A stretch of DNA of 64,000 nt from Marinobacterium nitratireducens (GCF_014645375.1 NZ_BMLT01000005.1:372001-436000), one strand, 5' to 3'; positions 31,545 to 40,496 are shown, counted from the first letter of the stretch. Notes: a model not told the origin generated them from the letters alone. Numbers and translations: made by a program.

Positions 31545-32312
31545 TTAGTGCACGTCTTTCCAGTATTCCTTCTTCAGCGCGTAGGCGAATACGAAGAAGA
31601 TAGCCAGGAAGATCAGCACCTTGGTTCCCAGACGCTCGGATTCGAGACGGTACGGCTCGCCCATGTAAGTCAGGAAGTTGGTCAGATCGTAGATGGTCTG
31701 ATCGAACTCTTCCTCGCTCAGCTTGCCGGTGCCGTCAACCACCGTCAGGCACTCGGACATGCGCGCGCCGGTCAGCGGGTCGATTTCGGCATCGCCGTGG
31801 TGCAGCAACTCTTCCGGGGTACAGTTATTGATCTGCACACCCTGCAGGTCCTCCAGCACGTTGGGCATGCCCACGTCCTTGAATACCACGTTGTTTACAC
31901 CCCAGGGGCGTGCCGGGTCCTGGTAGAAGCTTCGCAGGTAGGTGTAGATCCAGTCCGGTCCACGCAGGCGCGCTTCCAGCGACAGATCCGGCGGAGGATT
32001 GCCGAACCAGTTCGCTGCATCGTCCTTGCTCATGGCGTTGTGCATCTGCTCACCGACCTTCTGATCGCCGAAGATCATGTACTCCTGCACCAGCTCAGGC
32101 GGCAGACCAATATCGTTGGCGGCACGCTCGTAGCGCTGATAGTCGGCGGAGTGGCAGCCGAGACAGCGGTTGACGAAGGTCGCCATACCACGCTGCAGCG
32201 ACGGCTTGTTTTCCAGGTCCACCTCGATGTGGTCCAGCGGCGCACCGCCGCCGGCAGCCATGGCCGTCACCGGCAACACGGCCATGAACAATGCAATCAG
32301 ATACTTTTTCAT
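31545..32312 (-). CDS. petC: Cytochrome c1 of the bc1 complex
   Basis: 255 residues. Signal peptide of about 20 residues (MKKYLIALFMAVLPVTAMAAG), then the covalent heme site CLGCH (Cys50, Cys53, His54). A distal methionine ligand is expected near NALSKDDAANWFG...LRSFYQDPARPWGVNN. A C-terminal anchor (LIFLAIFFVFAYAL) is followed by KKEYWKDVH. It passes electrons from the Rieske centre to cytochrome c. The start overlaps the petB stop (TGATG). Confidence 0.95.
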   Translation of the reverse strand: MKKYLIALFMAVLPVTAMAAGGGAPLDHIEVDLENKPSLQRGMATFVNRCLGCHSADYQRYERAANDIGLPPELVQEYMIFGDQKVGEQMHNAMSKDDAANWFGNPPPDLSLEARLRGPDWIYTYLRSFYQDPARPWGVNNVVFKDVGMPNVLEDLQGVQINNCTPEELLHHGDAEIDPLTGARMSECLTVVDGTGKLSEEEFDQTIYDLTNFLTYMGEPYRLESERLGTKVLIFLAIFFVFAYALKKEYWKDVH

Positions 32313-33562
32313 CAGCCTGTAACCCTCTGCGGAACCGGTTTAGTGCTCTCCATCCTGGTGTAGATCGGCATCAGCAGGAAGTACGCGAAGTACAGCGCGG
32401 TGCAGATCTGAGCAACCAGCGTGCGGGTCGGAGTCGACGCCACGACACCCAGATAACCGAGGATGACGAAGCTGACCGCGAATACCGCCAGCATGACCTT
32501 GCTCGCCAGACCCTTGTAGCGCAGCGACTTGACCGGGCTACGGTCGAGCCAGGGCAGCACGAACAGAATCGCAATCGCGGCTCCCATCACGACGACACCC
32601 GGGAACTGGGAGCCGGCGATCGGCGGAATGGCGCGCAACATGGCGTAGAACGGCGTGAAGTACCAGACCGGCGCGATATGCTCGGGTGTCTTCAGCGGGT
32701 TGGCCGGCTCGAAGTTCGGCGCCTCGATGAAGTAACCGCCGCCTTCAGGGAAGAAGAACACCACAATGCTGAAGACGAACAGGAAGACCACGACACCGAC
32801 GATATCCTTGACGGTGTAGTAAGGATGGAACGGAATACCGTCGACCGGCACACCGTTGGCATCCTTGTTCTTCTTGATCTCGATGCCGTCCGGGTTGTTG
32901 GAGCCGACTTCGTGCAGCGCGATGATGTGCAGCACAACCAGCGCCAGCAGCACGATCGGCAGCGCGATCACGTGCAGCGAGAAGAAACGGTTCAGGGTAA
33001 TGCCGGAGATCAGGTAGTCGCCGCGGATCCACAGCGCCAGATCTTCACCGACCACAGGCACCGCGGAGAACAGCGATACGATTACCTGGGCACCCCAGTA
33101 GGACATCTGCCCCCAGGGCAGCAGGTAGCCGAAGAAGGCCTCGGCCATCAGCGCCAGATAGATGGTCATGCCGAAGATCCACACCAGCTCGCGCGGCTTG
33201 CGGTAGGAACCGTACATCATGCCGCGGAACATATGCAGATAAACCACCACGAAGAACGCAGAGGCACCGGTGGAATGCATGTAGCGCAATAGCCAACCGT
33301 ACTCGACGTCGCGCATGATGTATTCCACGGAGGCGAAGGCGCCTTCCGCGGAAGGGTTATAGCTCATGGTCAGCCAGATGCCGGTCAGGATCTGGTTAAC
33401 CAGCACCAGCAGCGCCAGGGAGCCGAAGAAATACCAGAAGTTGAAGTTTTTCGGCGCGTAGTACTTGGACAGATGGTCTTCCCACATCTGGGTCGCCGGA
33501 AAACGATCGTCGATCCAGCGCATCAGCCCGCTTTCGGCCTTGCTCTTGTTCGGGTTAGCCAT
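32312..33562 (-). CDS. petB: Cytochrome b of the bc1 complex
   Basis: 416 residues, about eight membrane helices. It carries the two b hemes and the quinol sites. Marks: GIWLTMSYNPSAEGAFASVEYIMRDVEYGWLLRYMHSTGASAFFVVVYLHMFRG with heme-ligand histidines, GYLLPWGQMSYWGAQVI, the quinol-oxidation-site PEW-like PVWYFTPFYAMLRAIP segment, and LPWLDRSPVKS. The petA stop overlaps its start (TAATG). Confidence 0.96.
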   Translation of the reverse strand: MANPNKSKAESGLMRWIDDRFPATQMWEDHLSKYYAPKNFNFWYFFGSLALLVLVNQILTGIWLTMSYNPSAEGAFASVEYIMRDVEYGWLLRYMHSTGASAFFVVVYLHMFRGMMYGSYRKPRELVWIFGMTIYLALMAEAFFGYLLPWGQMSYWGAQVIVSLFSAVPVVGEDLALWIRGDYLISGITLNRFFSLHVIALPIVLLALVVLHIIALHEVGSNNPDGIEIKKNKDANGVPVDGIPFHPYYTVKDIVGVVVFLFVFSIVVFFFPEGGGYFIEAPNFEPANPLKTPEHIAPVWYFTPFYAMLRAIPPIAGSQFPGVVVMGAAIAILFVLPWLDRSPVKSLRYKGLASKVMLAVFAVSFVILGYLGVVASTPTRTLVAQICTALYFAYFLLMPIYTRMESTKPVPQRVTG

Positions 33563-34158
33563 TATGCAGTCTCCTGATCCAGGCCAACGACGATGACGTT
33601 GTCGTTTTCATAAAAATGCGGCGGAATCACCAGATTGGACGGGGCCGGCGAGCCCTTCAGCACGCGACCGGACAGGTCGAAGCGGGAGCCGTGACAGGGG
33701 CAGTAGAAACCACCGACCCATTCAGGCCCGAGATCGTCCGGCGCCACTTCCGGACGGTAGGTGGGCGAGCAGCCCAGGTGCGTGCAAATGCCGACCAGCA
33801 CGACGATATCCGGGCGCAGGGAACGGTTGGCGTCGTGCGGGATGTAGTCCGGCTGCTGCGGCATTTCGGAGTTCGGATCGGAAAGACGATCGGAAATCTT
33901 GGCCAGGTTTTCCAGTGTCTCTTCACCACGCTTGATAATCCAGACCGGCTTGCCGCGCCATTTGACGACCGCCTGCTGACCCGGCTCAAGCTTGCTGACA
34001 TCGGCCCGCACGGGCGCGCCTGCAGTACGCGCCTTGGCACTGGGCTGCCAGGATGCCACGAACGGAACGGCCACCCCGACCGCACCGACCGCCCCGACCG
34101 CAGAGGTCGCGCCGATCAGCAGTCGACGCCGCCCCTTGTTCACGCCGTCATTGCTCAT
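33562..34158 (-). CDS. petA: Rieske iron-sulfur subunit of the bc1 complex
   Basis: 198 residues. A Tat-type N-terminus ([21 protein letters not shown]) also serves as the membrane anchor. The [2Fe-2S] ligands are Cys125/His127 (CTHLGC, with disulfide Cys130) and Cys153/His156 (CPCHG, with disulfide Cys155). First gene of petABC, about 260 bp downstream of rpsI with a terminator between them. Confidence 0.97.
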   Translation of the reverse strand: MSNDGVNKGRRRLLIGATSAVGAVGAVGVAVPFVASWQPSAKARTAGAPVRADVSKLEPGQQAVVKWRGKPVWIIKRGEETLENLAKISDRLSDPNSEMPQQPDYIPHDANRSLRPDIVVLVGICTHLGCSPTYRPEVAPDDLGPEWVGGFYCPCHGSRFDLSGRVLKGSPAPSNLVIPPHFYENDNVIVVGLDQETA

Positions 34159-34345
34159 TAAGTTTCTCTCCCCTCATTCGGCCCGCCATCCTGCGCTTTG
34201 TTGTGCCACGCAAGTTTTTGGGCCGCTCAATAAAAAACCGCCAAACCACGGATTTTCAAAATGGCACAAATGGTAATGAAAATACCCTTTTCTTACAAGG
34301 ACATTAGCCCATTTCGAAAGGAACCTTGACCCAGGTCGTATATAT

Positions 34346-34380
34346 AAAAAAACGCCCGAACCGCAAGGGTTCGGGCGTTT
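34346..34380 (-). terminator. Intrinsic terminator of rplM-rpsI
   Basis: On the minus strand a 10-bp stem CGCCCGAACC / GGTTCGGGCG (34353-34362 with 34368-34377) is followed by seven Ts. It lies about 40 bp past the rpsI stop. This is a textbook rho-independent terminator, and it separates the ribosomal operon from petABC. Confidence 0.9.
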
Positions 34381-34417
34381 CTTCGCAAGCACCGTTCCGA
34401 CCTCGGCCGGACAGGTA

Positions 34418-34810
34418 TTAACGCTTGGAGAACTGCGGACGCTTACGCGCCTTGCGCAGACCGACTTTCTTACGCTCGACCATACGGGCGTCGCGGGTCA
34501 CGAAACCAGCCTGACGCAGAGTCGGGCGCAGAGTCTCGTCGTACTCCATCAGCGCACGGGTGATACCGTGGCGGATAGCGCCGGCCTGACCGAAACCGCC
34601 ACCACCGGCGACAGTAACGTAGACATCGAACTTCTCGACAGTGTCGGTCAGTTCCAGCGGCTGCTTGACGATCATGCGCGCAGTTTCGCGACCGAAGTAT
34701 TCTTCGATGCTGCGGTTGTTGATCTTGATCGCACCAGTACCCGGGCGCAGGAAGACACGGGCAGTGGAGGTTTTACGACGACCGGTACCGTAATACTGAG
34801 TAGTGGACAT
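34418..34810 (-). CDS. rpsI: 30S ribosomal protein S9
   Basis: 130 residues, normal length. [31 protein letters not shown] at the start and the C-terminal [19 protein letters not shown], whose final KR reaches the P-site tRNA. It follows rplM by 14 nt. Confidence 0.98.
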   Translation of the reverse strand: MSTTQYYGTGRRKTSTARVFLRPGTGAIKINNRSIEEYFGRETARMIVKQPLELTDTVEKFDVYVTVAGGGGFGQAGAIRHGITRALMEYDETLRPTLRQAGFVTRDARMVERKKVGLRKARKRPQFSKR

Positions 34811-34824
34811 AGTCTGCCTTCCCC

Positions 34825-35253
34825 TTAGATGTTCAGTTCTTTCGGCTGCTGAGCCTGATGCGGATGTTCGGTGCCAGCGTAGACTTTCAGCTTGCTGTGC
34901 ATGGCACGACCCAGCGGACCTTTCGGCAGCATGCCCTTGACCGCGATCTCGATCACCCGCTCCGGGTGAGAGTCGATCATTTTCTGGAAGGAAGCTTCGC
35001 GCAGACCGCCCGGATAACCGGTGTGACGGTAGTACATCTTGTCAGTGCGCTTGGTGCCGGTCACGCCAACTTTTTCGGCGTTGACAACAACGATGTAATC
35101 ACCGGTGTCGACGTGCGGGGTGTATTCCGGCTTATGCTTGCCACGCAGACGACGGGCAATTTCGGTAGCCAGACGACCCAGGGTCTTGCCCTCGGCATCG
35201 ATAACGTACCAGTCGCGTTTTACTTCGGCTGGCTTAGCGACAAAAGTTTTCAT
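34825..35253 (-). CDS. rplM: 50S ribosomal protein L13
   Basis: 142 residues from the ATG at 35253 ([46 protein letters not shown]), the same length as E. coli L13. The frame is open further upstream but unlike L13. In E. coli L13 represses its own operon through the mRNA leader; the roughly 120-nt leader here leaves room for that, though I cannot verify a binding structure. Confidence 0.98.
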   Translation of the reverse strand: MKTFVAKPAEVKRDWYVIDAEGKTLGRLATEIARRLRGKHKPEYTPHVDTGDYIVVVNAEKVGVTGTKRTDKMYYRHTGYPGGLREASFQKMIDSHPERVIEIAVKGMLPKGPLGRAMHSKLKVYAGTEHPHQAQQPKELNI

Positions 35254-35383
35254 CTGTAAATAGCCTTCAATTAACTCAGCTCTCGCCACGATCCATGGAC
35301 CGCCGCCGAACTGACTTATAATTCTTGGTTGCCCCGGACCAGGCCGGCACAACGATCAGACCCCCTGAAAAAGGGAGGCGCGC

Positions 35384-35389
35384 ATTATA
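35384..35389 (-). promoter_or_regulatory. -10 element of the rplM-rpsI promoter
   Basis: A perfect TATAAT on the minus strand, about 130 bp upstream of the rplM ATG, followed by a GC-rich discriminator (GCGCGCC) as at growth-controlled promoters. No good -35 hexamer is seen at 16-18 bp. Confidence 0.6.
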
Positions 35390-35460
35390 GGCGAGTTGCG
35401 AGCCGAAAGCGAGGGACATTCGGCAACTTTTTTGCGACTGCAAGGCCGCACCATTTAGGT

Positions 35461-35516
35461 GACGGGTGACGGGTGACGGGTGACGGGTGACGGGTGACGG
35501 GTGACGGGTGACGGGT
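35461..35516. repeat. Eight perfect tandem copies of GACGGGT
   Basis: Eight uninterrupted 7-bp units between the zapE stop and the rplM promoter. It merges directly into the 35513-35589 element. No coding. Confidence 0.95.
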
Positions 35517-35589
35517 AGGGTGCCGGTAAGCGAAGCGCACCGCACCATCTGTCTCGGTGCGCATCGCTGCGCTCAGCAGCACCCTACCC
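35513..35589. repeat. 77-bp element with 11-bp terminal inverted repeats
   Basis: GGGTAGGGTGC (35513-35523) and GCACCCTACCC (35579-35589) are perfect inverted repeats around an internal CGGTGCGC/GCGCACCG pair. It abuts the zapE stop region. Related TAGGGTGC material is near 346, 1613 and 62358. Confidence 0.7.
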
Positions 35590-35598
35590 ATTCACCAT

Positions 35599-36705
35599 TT
35601 ACGCTCTATGTTCTCTGGCCAGATACTCGTGCGACTGCATTTCCAGCAGACGGCTCTGGGTACGCTGAATCTCGAACTCCAGCCGCCCTTCAGTATAGAT
35701 TTCATGGATTGGCACCGCCGCGGACAGGATCAGCTTGACGCCGCTATCGTAGAATTCATCGACCATGTTGATGAAACGCCGCGCCGCGTCGTCATTGTTG
35801 CGGCCAAGCTGCGGCACGTTCGATACCAGCACCGCATGGTAGAGTTTGGCCAGCTCGATATAGTCGTTCTGCGAGCGCGGCCCCAGACAGATATCGGAGA
35901 AGTCGAACCAGACCACGTCCTCGCAGCAGCGCCGGCTGCGGATACCGCGCCCGTTCACGTCCAGCACCTCGCCCTCGACGACCTCGTCGAGATCCGGCGC
36001 CAGCGCCTCGAAACTGGCATTCAGGCTTTCATCGGCGTGCGCATCCAGCGGACAGTGATAAAGCTCCGCCTGCTCCAGCGCCCGCAACCGGTAGTCCACG
36101 CCGCTGTCGACGTTGACCACCTCGGTATAGCGGTTGAGCAGGTCGATAGCCGGCAGGAATCGCGCGCGCTGCAGCCCGTCCTTGTAAAGACCGTCCGGCA
36201 CTATGTTGGACGTCGCCACCAGCGTAACGCCGTTGGCGAACAACTGTTCCAGCAGCCCGCCCAGTATCATGGCGTCGGTGATATCGGAGACAAAGAATTC
36301 ATCGAAGCAGATCACCCGCGTCTCGGCGGCGTAGCGGCGCCCGATCTCTTCGAGCGGGTTCTTGGTCCCGGCCAGCGACTTGAGATCCTGATGCACGCGC
36401 TGCATAAAACGGTGAAAGTGGGTACGCGTCTTCTGCTCGAACGGCAGACAGTCGTAGAAGGTATCCATCAGGTAGGTCTTCCCCCGCCCGACGCCACCCC
36501 AGAAATAGAGGCCCATCAGCGGCTCCTTCGGCTGCTTTTTCCAGCCTCCGGCCAGTCTTTGCATCAGCCCGCGCCTGGGCTCCACAGGAACCGCGACCAG
36601 ATCGTCAAAAAGGCGCTGCAGGTGCTTGACCGCCATTTCCTGGGCCGGGTCGTAGGAAAAATCATCCCTTTCGAGATCTTTCTTGTACCGCTCCAACGGC
36701 GTCAT
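35599..36705 (-). CDS. zapE: Cell division ATPase ZapE (AFG1-like)
   Basis: 368 residues from the ATG at 36705 (MTPLERYKKDLERDDFSYDPAQEMAVKHLQRLFDDL), the usual family start. AAA-type ATPase: Walker A GGVGRGKT at 70-77, Walker B VICFDEFFVSDI. In E. coli ZapE associates with the Z ring under stress. The C-terminal segment (LSAAVPIHEIYTEGRLEFEIQRTQSRLLEMQSHEYLAREH) is characteristic. Divergent from the small secreted protein at 36891. Confidence 0.95.
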   Translation of the reverse strand: MTPLERYKKDLERDDFSYDPAQEMAVKHLQRLFDDLVAVPVEPRRGLMQRLAGGWKKQPKEPLMGLYFWGGVGRGKTYLMDTFYDCLPFEQKTRTHFHRFMQRVHQDLKSLAGTKNPLEEIGRRYAAETRVICFDEFFVSDITDAMILGGLLEQLFANGVTLVATSNIVPDGLYKDGLQRARFLPAIDLLNRYTEVVNVDSGVDYRLRALEQAELYHCPLDAHADESLNASFEALAPDLDEVVEGEVLDVNGRGIRSRRCCEDVVWFDFSDICLGPRSQNDYIELAKLYHAVLVSNVPQLGRNNDDAARRFINMVDEFYDSGVKLILSAAVPIHEIYTEGRLEFEIQRTQSRLLEMQSHEYLAREHRA

Positions 36706-36890
36706 GAATACCCTCACCCTGTCGTTCAAAATTCGTGCGCGCACTTTACCCAGCACGAATGAAAGCTTCAAGCGACAGCCGCCGCTCCGTGAACCACCAC
36801 CTTCACCACAGCATTCGCCGTGGGGCGCCACTCCTGCTCCTTCTTCGCTATAATGGGGCAGCCCCCGCCTATTGCGTCTGGAGTAGTTGA

Positions 36891-37244
36891 ATGAAAAGGA
36901 CTTTTTGTACCGTCCTGTTGTGCGCCCTGAGCCTGCCGGCAATGGCCGAAGAAGTGAAAAACGCTCAAGCCGTGAAAGACGGCATCTATGCCGCCTGCTT
37001 TCGCATGAACATCGAGGCCAAGAACACCTACAAGCGCATCGTCGCCAATGACAAGCGCAGCCTGACCGTCAGCGAAGAGCACCGCAATGGCCAACTCAGC
37101 GTCAACGAAGCCCTCAGCGAAGCCGAACAGATTCTCAAGCAGCAACGCGTCGCCTACGACCATCTGGCCAATGTGCTGACCGCCACAGACCGTCTCGGCT
37201 GCCCGGACACCGCAGAGCAACTCGGCGAGGTGGAAATGCAGTGA
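36891..37244 (+). CDS. Small secreted protein of unknown function
   Basis: 117 residues. A clear signal peptide (MKRTFCTVLLCALSLPAMA, cut before EEV) and a mature part of about 98 residues that looks helical and charged (GIYAACFRMNIEAKNTYKRIVANDKRSLTVSEEHRNGQLSVNEALSEAEQILKQQRVAYDHLANVLTATDRLGCPDTAEQL). It has two cysteines (AAC and LGC) that could pair. No family recognised. It is probably periplasmic. Monocistronic and divergent from zapE. Confidence 0.75.
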   Translation: MKRTFCTVLLCALSLPAMAEEVKNAQAVKDGIYAACFRMNIEAKNTYKRIVANDKRSLTVSEEHRNGQLSVNEALSEAEQILKQQRVAYDHLANVLTATDRLGCPDTAEQLGEVEMQ

Positions 37245-37307
37245 TACAACCACAGTCTGCAGGTGCCCGGTCCCCGGGCGAAAACCCATCCAGCCACTTT
37301 CAACCAC

Positions 37308-37330
37308 TCGCCCACGGAGTGGGCTCCTAC
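37308..37330. repeat. Single REP-like unit
   Basis: TCGCCCACGGAGTGGGCTCC... is the same type as the pair at 25634-25709, here as one copy between the secreted-protein gene and the tRNA promoter. Confidence 0.65.
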
Positions 37331-37368
37331 ATTCCTGAAGCTCTGTAAATATTTGTTTTCAAAAACGC

Positions 37369-37396
37369 TTGACTTCAAAAGCTCCAGGCGTAAAAT
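37369..37396 (+). promoter_or_regulatory. Promoter of the tRNA-Pro pair
   Basis: TTGACT (37369-37374), a 16-bp spacer and TAAAAT (37391-37396), followed by a GCGCCC discriminator as in stringently controlled stable RNA promoters. It is about 53 bp upstream of the first tRNA. Confidence 0.75.
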
Positions 37397-37448
37397 TTGC
37401 GCCCAGTTCAGCACGGATTGTTTTGCAACAGCCGGCTGAACACTGGTT

Positions 37449-37525
37449 CGGGGTGTAGCTCAGCCTGGTAGAGCACTGTCTTCGGGAGGCAGGGGTCGTA
37501 GGTTCAAATCCTGTCACCCCGACCA
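37449..37525 (+). tRNA. tRNA-Pro (anticodon CGG), copy 1
   Basis: 77 nt including an encoded CCA. The acceptor stem CGGGGTG pairs with CACCCCG. The anticodon stem CTGTC/GGCAG encloses the loop TTCGGGA, giving anticodon CGG (reads CCG). T arm: GTAGGTTCAAATCCTGT. The C1 start and A discriminator are typical of bacterial tRNA-Pro. Confidence 0.96.
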
Positions 37526-37592
37526 ACAATTTTCCCGCTTCATCGACTGCCCAGCAGTCGCGGCCCCAAGTGGCCAAAGGTTTCAGATACGT

Positions 37593-37669
37593 CGGGGTGT
37601 AGCTCAGCCTGGTAGAGCACTGTCTTCGGGAGGCAGGGGTCGTAGGTTCAAATCCTGTCACCCCGACCA
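37593..37669 (+). tRNA. tRNA-Pro (anticodon CGG), copy 2
   Basis: Identical over all 77 nt to the copy at 37449-37525, 67 bp further on. The spacer is not conserved with the flanks, so the duplicated unit is essentially the tRNA itself. Probably co-transcribed from the promoter at 37369. Confidence 0.96.
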
Positions 37670-38112
37670 ATTCTGATCCTAATCATCAGGCGATATACGC
37701 CACCGCATCCAGCAACATCTTCGCTTCGTTACCCAAGCACCTGACACCGGCAATCCGTTTCCGCTGCCTTCATCAGACCGGCATCTCCGATCCGCCGAGC
37801 GCTGAACCGCGCCCTCAGCCCCGTTCGCTTCCAGCACCCTGTGCAGAAAACTGTCACAATTCGTTGCTAATCTCCCGCGTCCCCTGCTGCAGTCAGCAGC
37901 CGAGGATCCGATTGTCGAGCCCCTGCCACTCCAATGGCCCGGATATTGCGTGGAATAGCGGAGCCGGTCACCCGGCCCCGATAGCATGAGTCACATCGAA
38001 TCGAGTGCCTGCTGAAGGATCACCAAAACAGGGCGCTCCATGTCGCCTAAACTGATAAGTGCCTCATTATGGTGAATGGACATCGCACACTATTAGCACG
38101 AAGGTCTCGTTT
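37670..38112. other. 443-bp gap without a supported gene
   Basis: I see no gene, RNA or repeat family member here. The only long open frame (minus, about 37679-37987) has a composition unlike a protein (Arg/Ser/Cys-rich) and no ribosome-binding site. Other minus-strand frames are interrupted by stops but hold protein-like fragments (CLGNEAKMLLDAVAYIA near 37690-37740), so a decayed gene is possible. The promoter of the downstream ATP-grasp operon should lie here; no convincing pair of hexamers is visible. Confidence 0.4.
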
Positions 38113-39567
38113 ATGAGCATCGACTGGAAGCAATATGAACCGGGTAATTTTTTCGATGAACTGATAGACCCCAAGGGTCGCCCACGGACACCCGCCTGCA
38201 AGCTCGCCAAATATCTTGGGGACCTCGACTCCGAAGAGCTGGCAAAGCGGCGCAAGATGGCCGAGGCCACCATCCAGGAAATGGGCGTCAGCTTCACGGT
38301 CTACACAGAAGAGGGCAACATCGATCGTGCCTGGCCCTTCGATATCATCCCGCGCACCATTTCGCGTCAGCAGTGGGAGAAAACCGCCGCCGGCCTCAAG
38401 CAGCGCCTCAAGGCGCTCAACATGTTCATCGACGACCTCTATCACGAGCAGCGGATACTCGACGACAAGATCGTGCCGCGCTACCTGATCGAGAACTCGA
38501 AGAACTTCAGGCCCGAATGCGTCGGCATATCGCCGCCCCACGGCGTCTGGGCCCACATTTGCGGTACCGACCTGGTGCGCGACAGCGACGGTGAGTTTTA
38601 CGTTCTCGAGGACAACCTTCGCGTACCTTCGGGCGTCTCCTACATGCTGGAAAACCGGGCCATCACCAAGCGCGTGCTGCCGGAGCTGTTCGAGAATGAC
38701 AACATCATGCCGATCGACGACTACCCGGCACGGCTGTTCGACACCCTGGCCTCACTGTCGCCGCGCCGCGTCAAGCAACCCGAAATCGTGGTGCTCACCC
38801 CCGGCATCTTCAACTCCGCCTACTTCGAACACGCCTTCCTGGCGCAGCAGATGGGCGCCGAGCTGGTCGAGGGCAGCGACCTGGTGGTCGGCGACGACGA
38901 CCGCGTCTACATGCGCACCATCGGCGGCCTGAGCCGGGTCGACGTCATCTACCGCCGCATCGACGACCTGTTTCTGGACCCGGAAGTGTTCAACAAGGAC
39001 TCGGTGCTCGGCGTTCCCGGCCTGATGCGCGCCTGGAAAAAAGGCAACGTGGCACTGGCCAACGCCCCCGGCGCCGGCGTCGCCGACGACAAGGTGATCT
39101 ATGCCTACGTACCGAAGATCATCAAGTACTACCTCGACGAGGAACCGCTGATCAACAACGTCGAAACCTTCCTCTGCGAAGACGAGAAACAGCGCGAGTA
39201 CGTCCTCGCCAATCTCGACAAGCTGGTGGTCAAGCCGGCGAACGAATCCGGCGGCTACGGCATGCTGGTCGGCCCCCACTCCACCAAGAAGGACCAGGCG
39301 CGTTTCGCCGAGCTGATACAGGCCAATCCGCGCAACTACATCGCCCAGCCGACACTGGCACTGTCCACCGCGCCGACCCTGGTCGACAGCGACAACCTCG
39401 AGCCGCGTCATCTCGACCTGCGACCGTTCATTCTGCAGGCCAGGGACACCTACTGCACCACCGGCGGCCTGACCCGGGTGGCGATGAAGAAGGGCTCGCT
39501 GGTCGTCAACTCGTCCCAGGGCGGCGGCAGCAAGGATACCTGGATCGTCGATACGGAGGTGAAATGA
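38113..39567 (+). CDS. Circularly permuted ATP-grasp peptide-ligase-type protein
   Basis: 484 residues from the ATG at 38113 (MSIDWKQYEPGNFFDELIDPKGRPRTPACKLAKYL). It matches the circularly permuted ATP-grasp family (former DUF404/DUF407). Typical stretches: ECVGISPPHGVWAHICGTDLVRDSDGEFYVLEDNLRVPSGVSYMLENR, GLSRVDVIYRRIDDLFLDPEVF, VLANLDKLVVKPANESGGYGMLVG and the late TTGGLTRVAMKKGSLVVNSSQGGGSKDTW. The family is predicted to form amide bonds using ATP; substrate unknown. It overlaps the alpha-E gene by 4 nt, so the pair is likely a complex or coupled unit. Confidence 0.88.
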   Translation: MSIDWKQYEPGNFFDELIDPKGRPRTPACKLAKYLGDLDSEELAKRRKMAEATIQEMGVSFTVYTEEGNIDRAWPFDIIPRTISRQQWEKTAAGLKQRLKALNMFIDDLYHEQRILDDKIVPRYLIENSKNFRPECVGISPPHGVWAHICGTDLVRDSDGEFYVLEDNLRVPSGVSYMLENRAITKRVLPELFENDNIMPIDDYPARLFDTLASLSPRRVKQPEIVVLTPGIFNSAYFEHAFLAQQMGAELVEGSDLVVGDDDRVYMRTIGGLSRVDVIYRRIDDLFLDPEVFNKDSVLGVPGLMRAWKKGNVALANAPGAGVADDKVIYAYVPKIIKYYLDEEPLINNVETFLCEDEKQREYVLANLDKLVVKPANESGGYGMLVGPHSTKKDQARFAELIQANPRNYIAQPTLALSTAPTLVDSDNLEPRHLDLRPFILQARDTYCTTGGLTRVAMKKGSLVVNSSQGGGSKDTWIVDTEVK

Positions 39568-40496
39568 TGCTGTCCAGAGTTGCAGAAAGGATCTATTGGG
39601 CGGCACGCTATCTCGAGCGTGTCGAGAACACCGCCCGCCTGGTGAGCGTGTACGACAATCTGCTGTTTGACCTGCCACGCAGCGTCAATATTGGCTGGTT
39701 CAACCTGGTGGTCATCAATAGCGGCACCGAGCTGTTCCACGAGCGCTACCGGATTCAGGACGAGCGCAACGTGGTGAAATTCACCCTGGCCGACGACACC
39801 AATCCCAGCTCCATGCTGTCGTCGCTGCTGCTGGTGCGCGAAAACATCCGCACCGCCCGCGACGTCCTGCCCGCCGAAGCCTGGGAACTGGTCAACGAGC
39901 TGCGGCTGTTCGCCACCCACAACATCCAGCAGGGTATCAATCGCAGCGGTCGCCACGCCTTCCTCAACGGCATTATCGAGGGCTGTCAGGGCATCAACGG
40001 TCTTATGGAAGGCACCATGAGCCGCGACCCGGCCTGGGATTTCATGCGTCTGGGCTGCAACCTGGAGCGCGCCGATATGGCGACGCGGCTGCTGGATGCC
40101 GGCGCCGCGGTACTGCTTACCAGCGACGAAGACGATATCGCCGGTCTGGAACAGCTGGTCTGGGGCAACGTACTGCGCTCGGCGGGCGCCTACATGCCCT
40201 ACCGCCGCACCATGCGCACCGCGGTCAACGGACCGGACGTTGCCAACTTCCTGCTTAGCGACGAGCACTTTCCGCGATCGGTGCATTTTTGTCTCGAACG
40301 GATAGCGGCCGCCGCCAGCCACCTGCCCAAGGCCGGCAAGCAGCACCGCTCGCTCAAGCTGGAGCTGCCACCGTACAGCATCGAAAACGACGAACATCTG
40401 GGACAGGCGTTCCGCGATCACCTGAACGACCTTCAGCTGCGACTGATGGAGGTTCACGCCAGCATTGCCGAAAACTGGTTCCTGCACGACAACTAA
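39564..40496 (+). CDS. Alpha-E domain protein (DUF403)
   Basis: 310 residues, all helical; starts LSRVAERIYWAARYLERVENTARLVSVYDNLLFDLPR, the alpha-E signature. Later WDFMRLGCNLERADMATRLLDAGA repeats the same E-rich helical pattern. The family has no known catalytic activity and always travels with circularly permuted ATP-grasp proteins, so a partner or scaffold role is inferred. Its start (ATGATG) overlaps the previous stop. A small GTTTACC-G-GGTAAAC hairpin at 40517-40531 lies just before the next gene's ribosome-binding site. Confidence 0.88.
   Translation: MMLSRVAERIYWAARYLERVENTARLVSVYDNLLFDLPRSVNIGWFNLVVINSGTELFHERYRIQDERNVVKFTLADDTNPSSMLSSLLLVRENIRTARDVLPAEAWELVNELRLFATHNIQQGINRSGRHAFLNGIIEGCQGINGLMEGTMSRDPAWDFMRLGCNLERADMATRLLDAGAAVLLTSDEDDIAGLEQLVWGNVLRSAGAYMPYRRTMRTAVNGPDVANFLLSDEHFPRSVHFCLERIAAAASHLPKAGKQHRSLKLELPPYSIENDEHLGQAFRDHLNDLQLRLMEVHASIAENWFLHDN

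Noticed and set aside
35461-35516. Tandem repeats considered as a CRISPR array
   Set aside because: Seven-bp units without spacers and no cas genes anywhere in the window.
37449-37669. tRNA-Pro pair considered as an integration site for a mobile element
   Set aside because: No integrase, no partial tRNA 3' direct repeat beyond the full second copy, and neighbouring genes look like stable chromosome.
37359-37670. A 103-codon minus-strand frame with two copies of VGVTGFEPTTPASRRQCSTRLSYTP
   Set aside because: This is the reverse strand of the two tRNA-Pro genes, a well-known false protein.
37679-37987. A 102-codon minus-strand frame in the gap before the ATP-grasp operon
   Set aside because: Arg/Ser/Cys-rich, no ribosome-binding site, no recognisable family.
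38020-38045. CACCAAAACAGGGCGC resembles an NtrC-type site upstream of the ATP-grasp operon
   Set aside because: Only one half-site matches, and no sigma54 -24/-12 (TGGCAC-N5-TTGC) element follows before the start at 38113.
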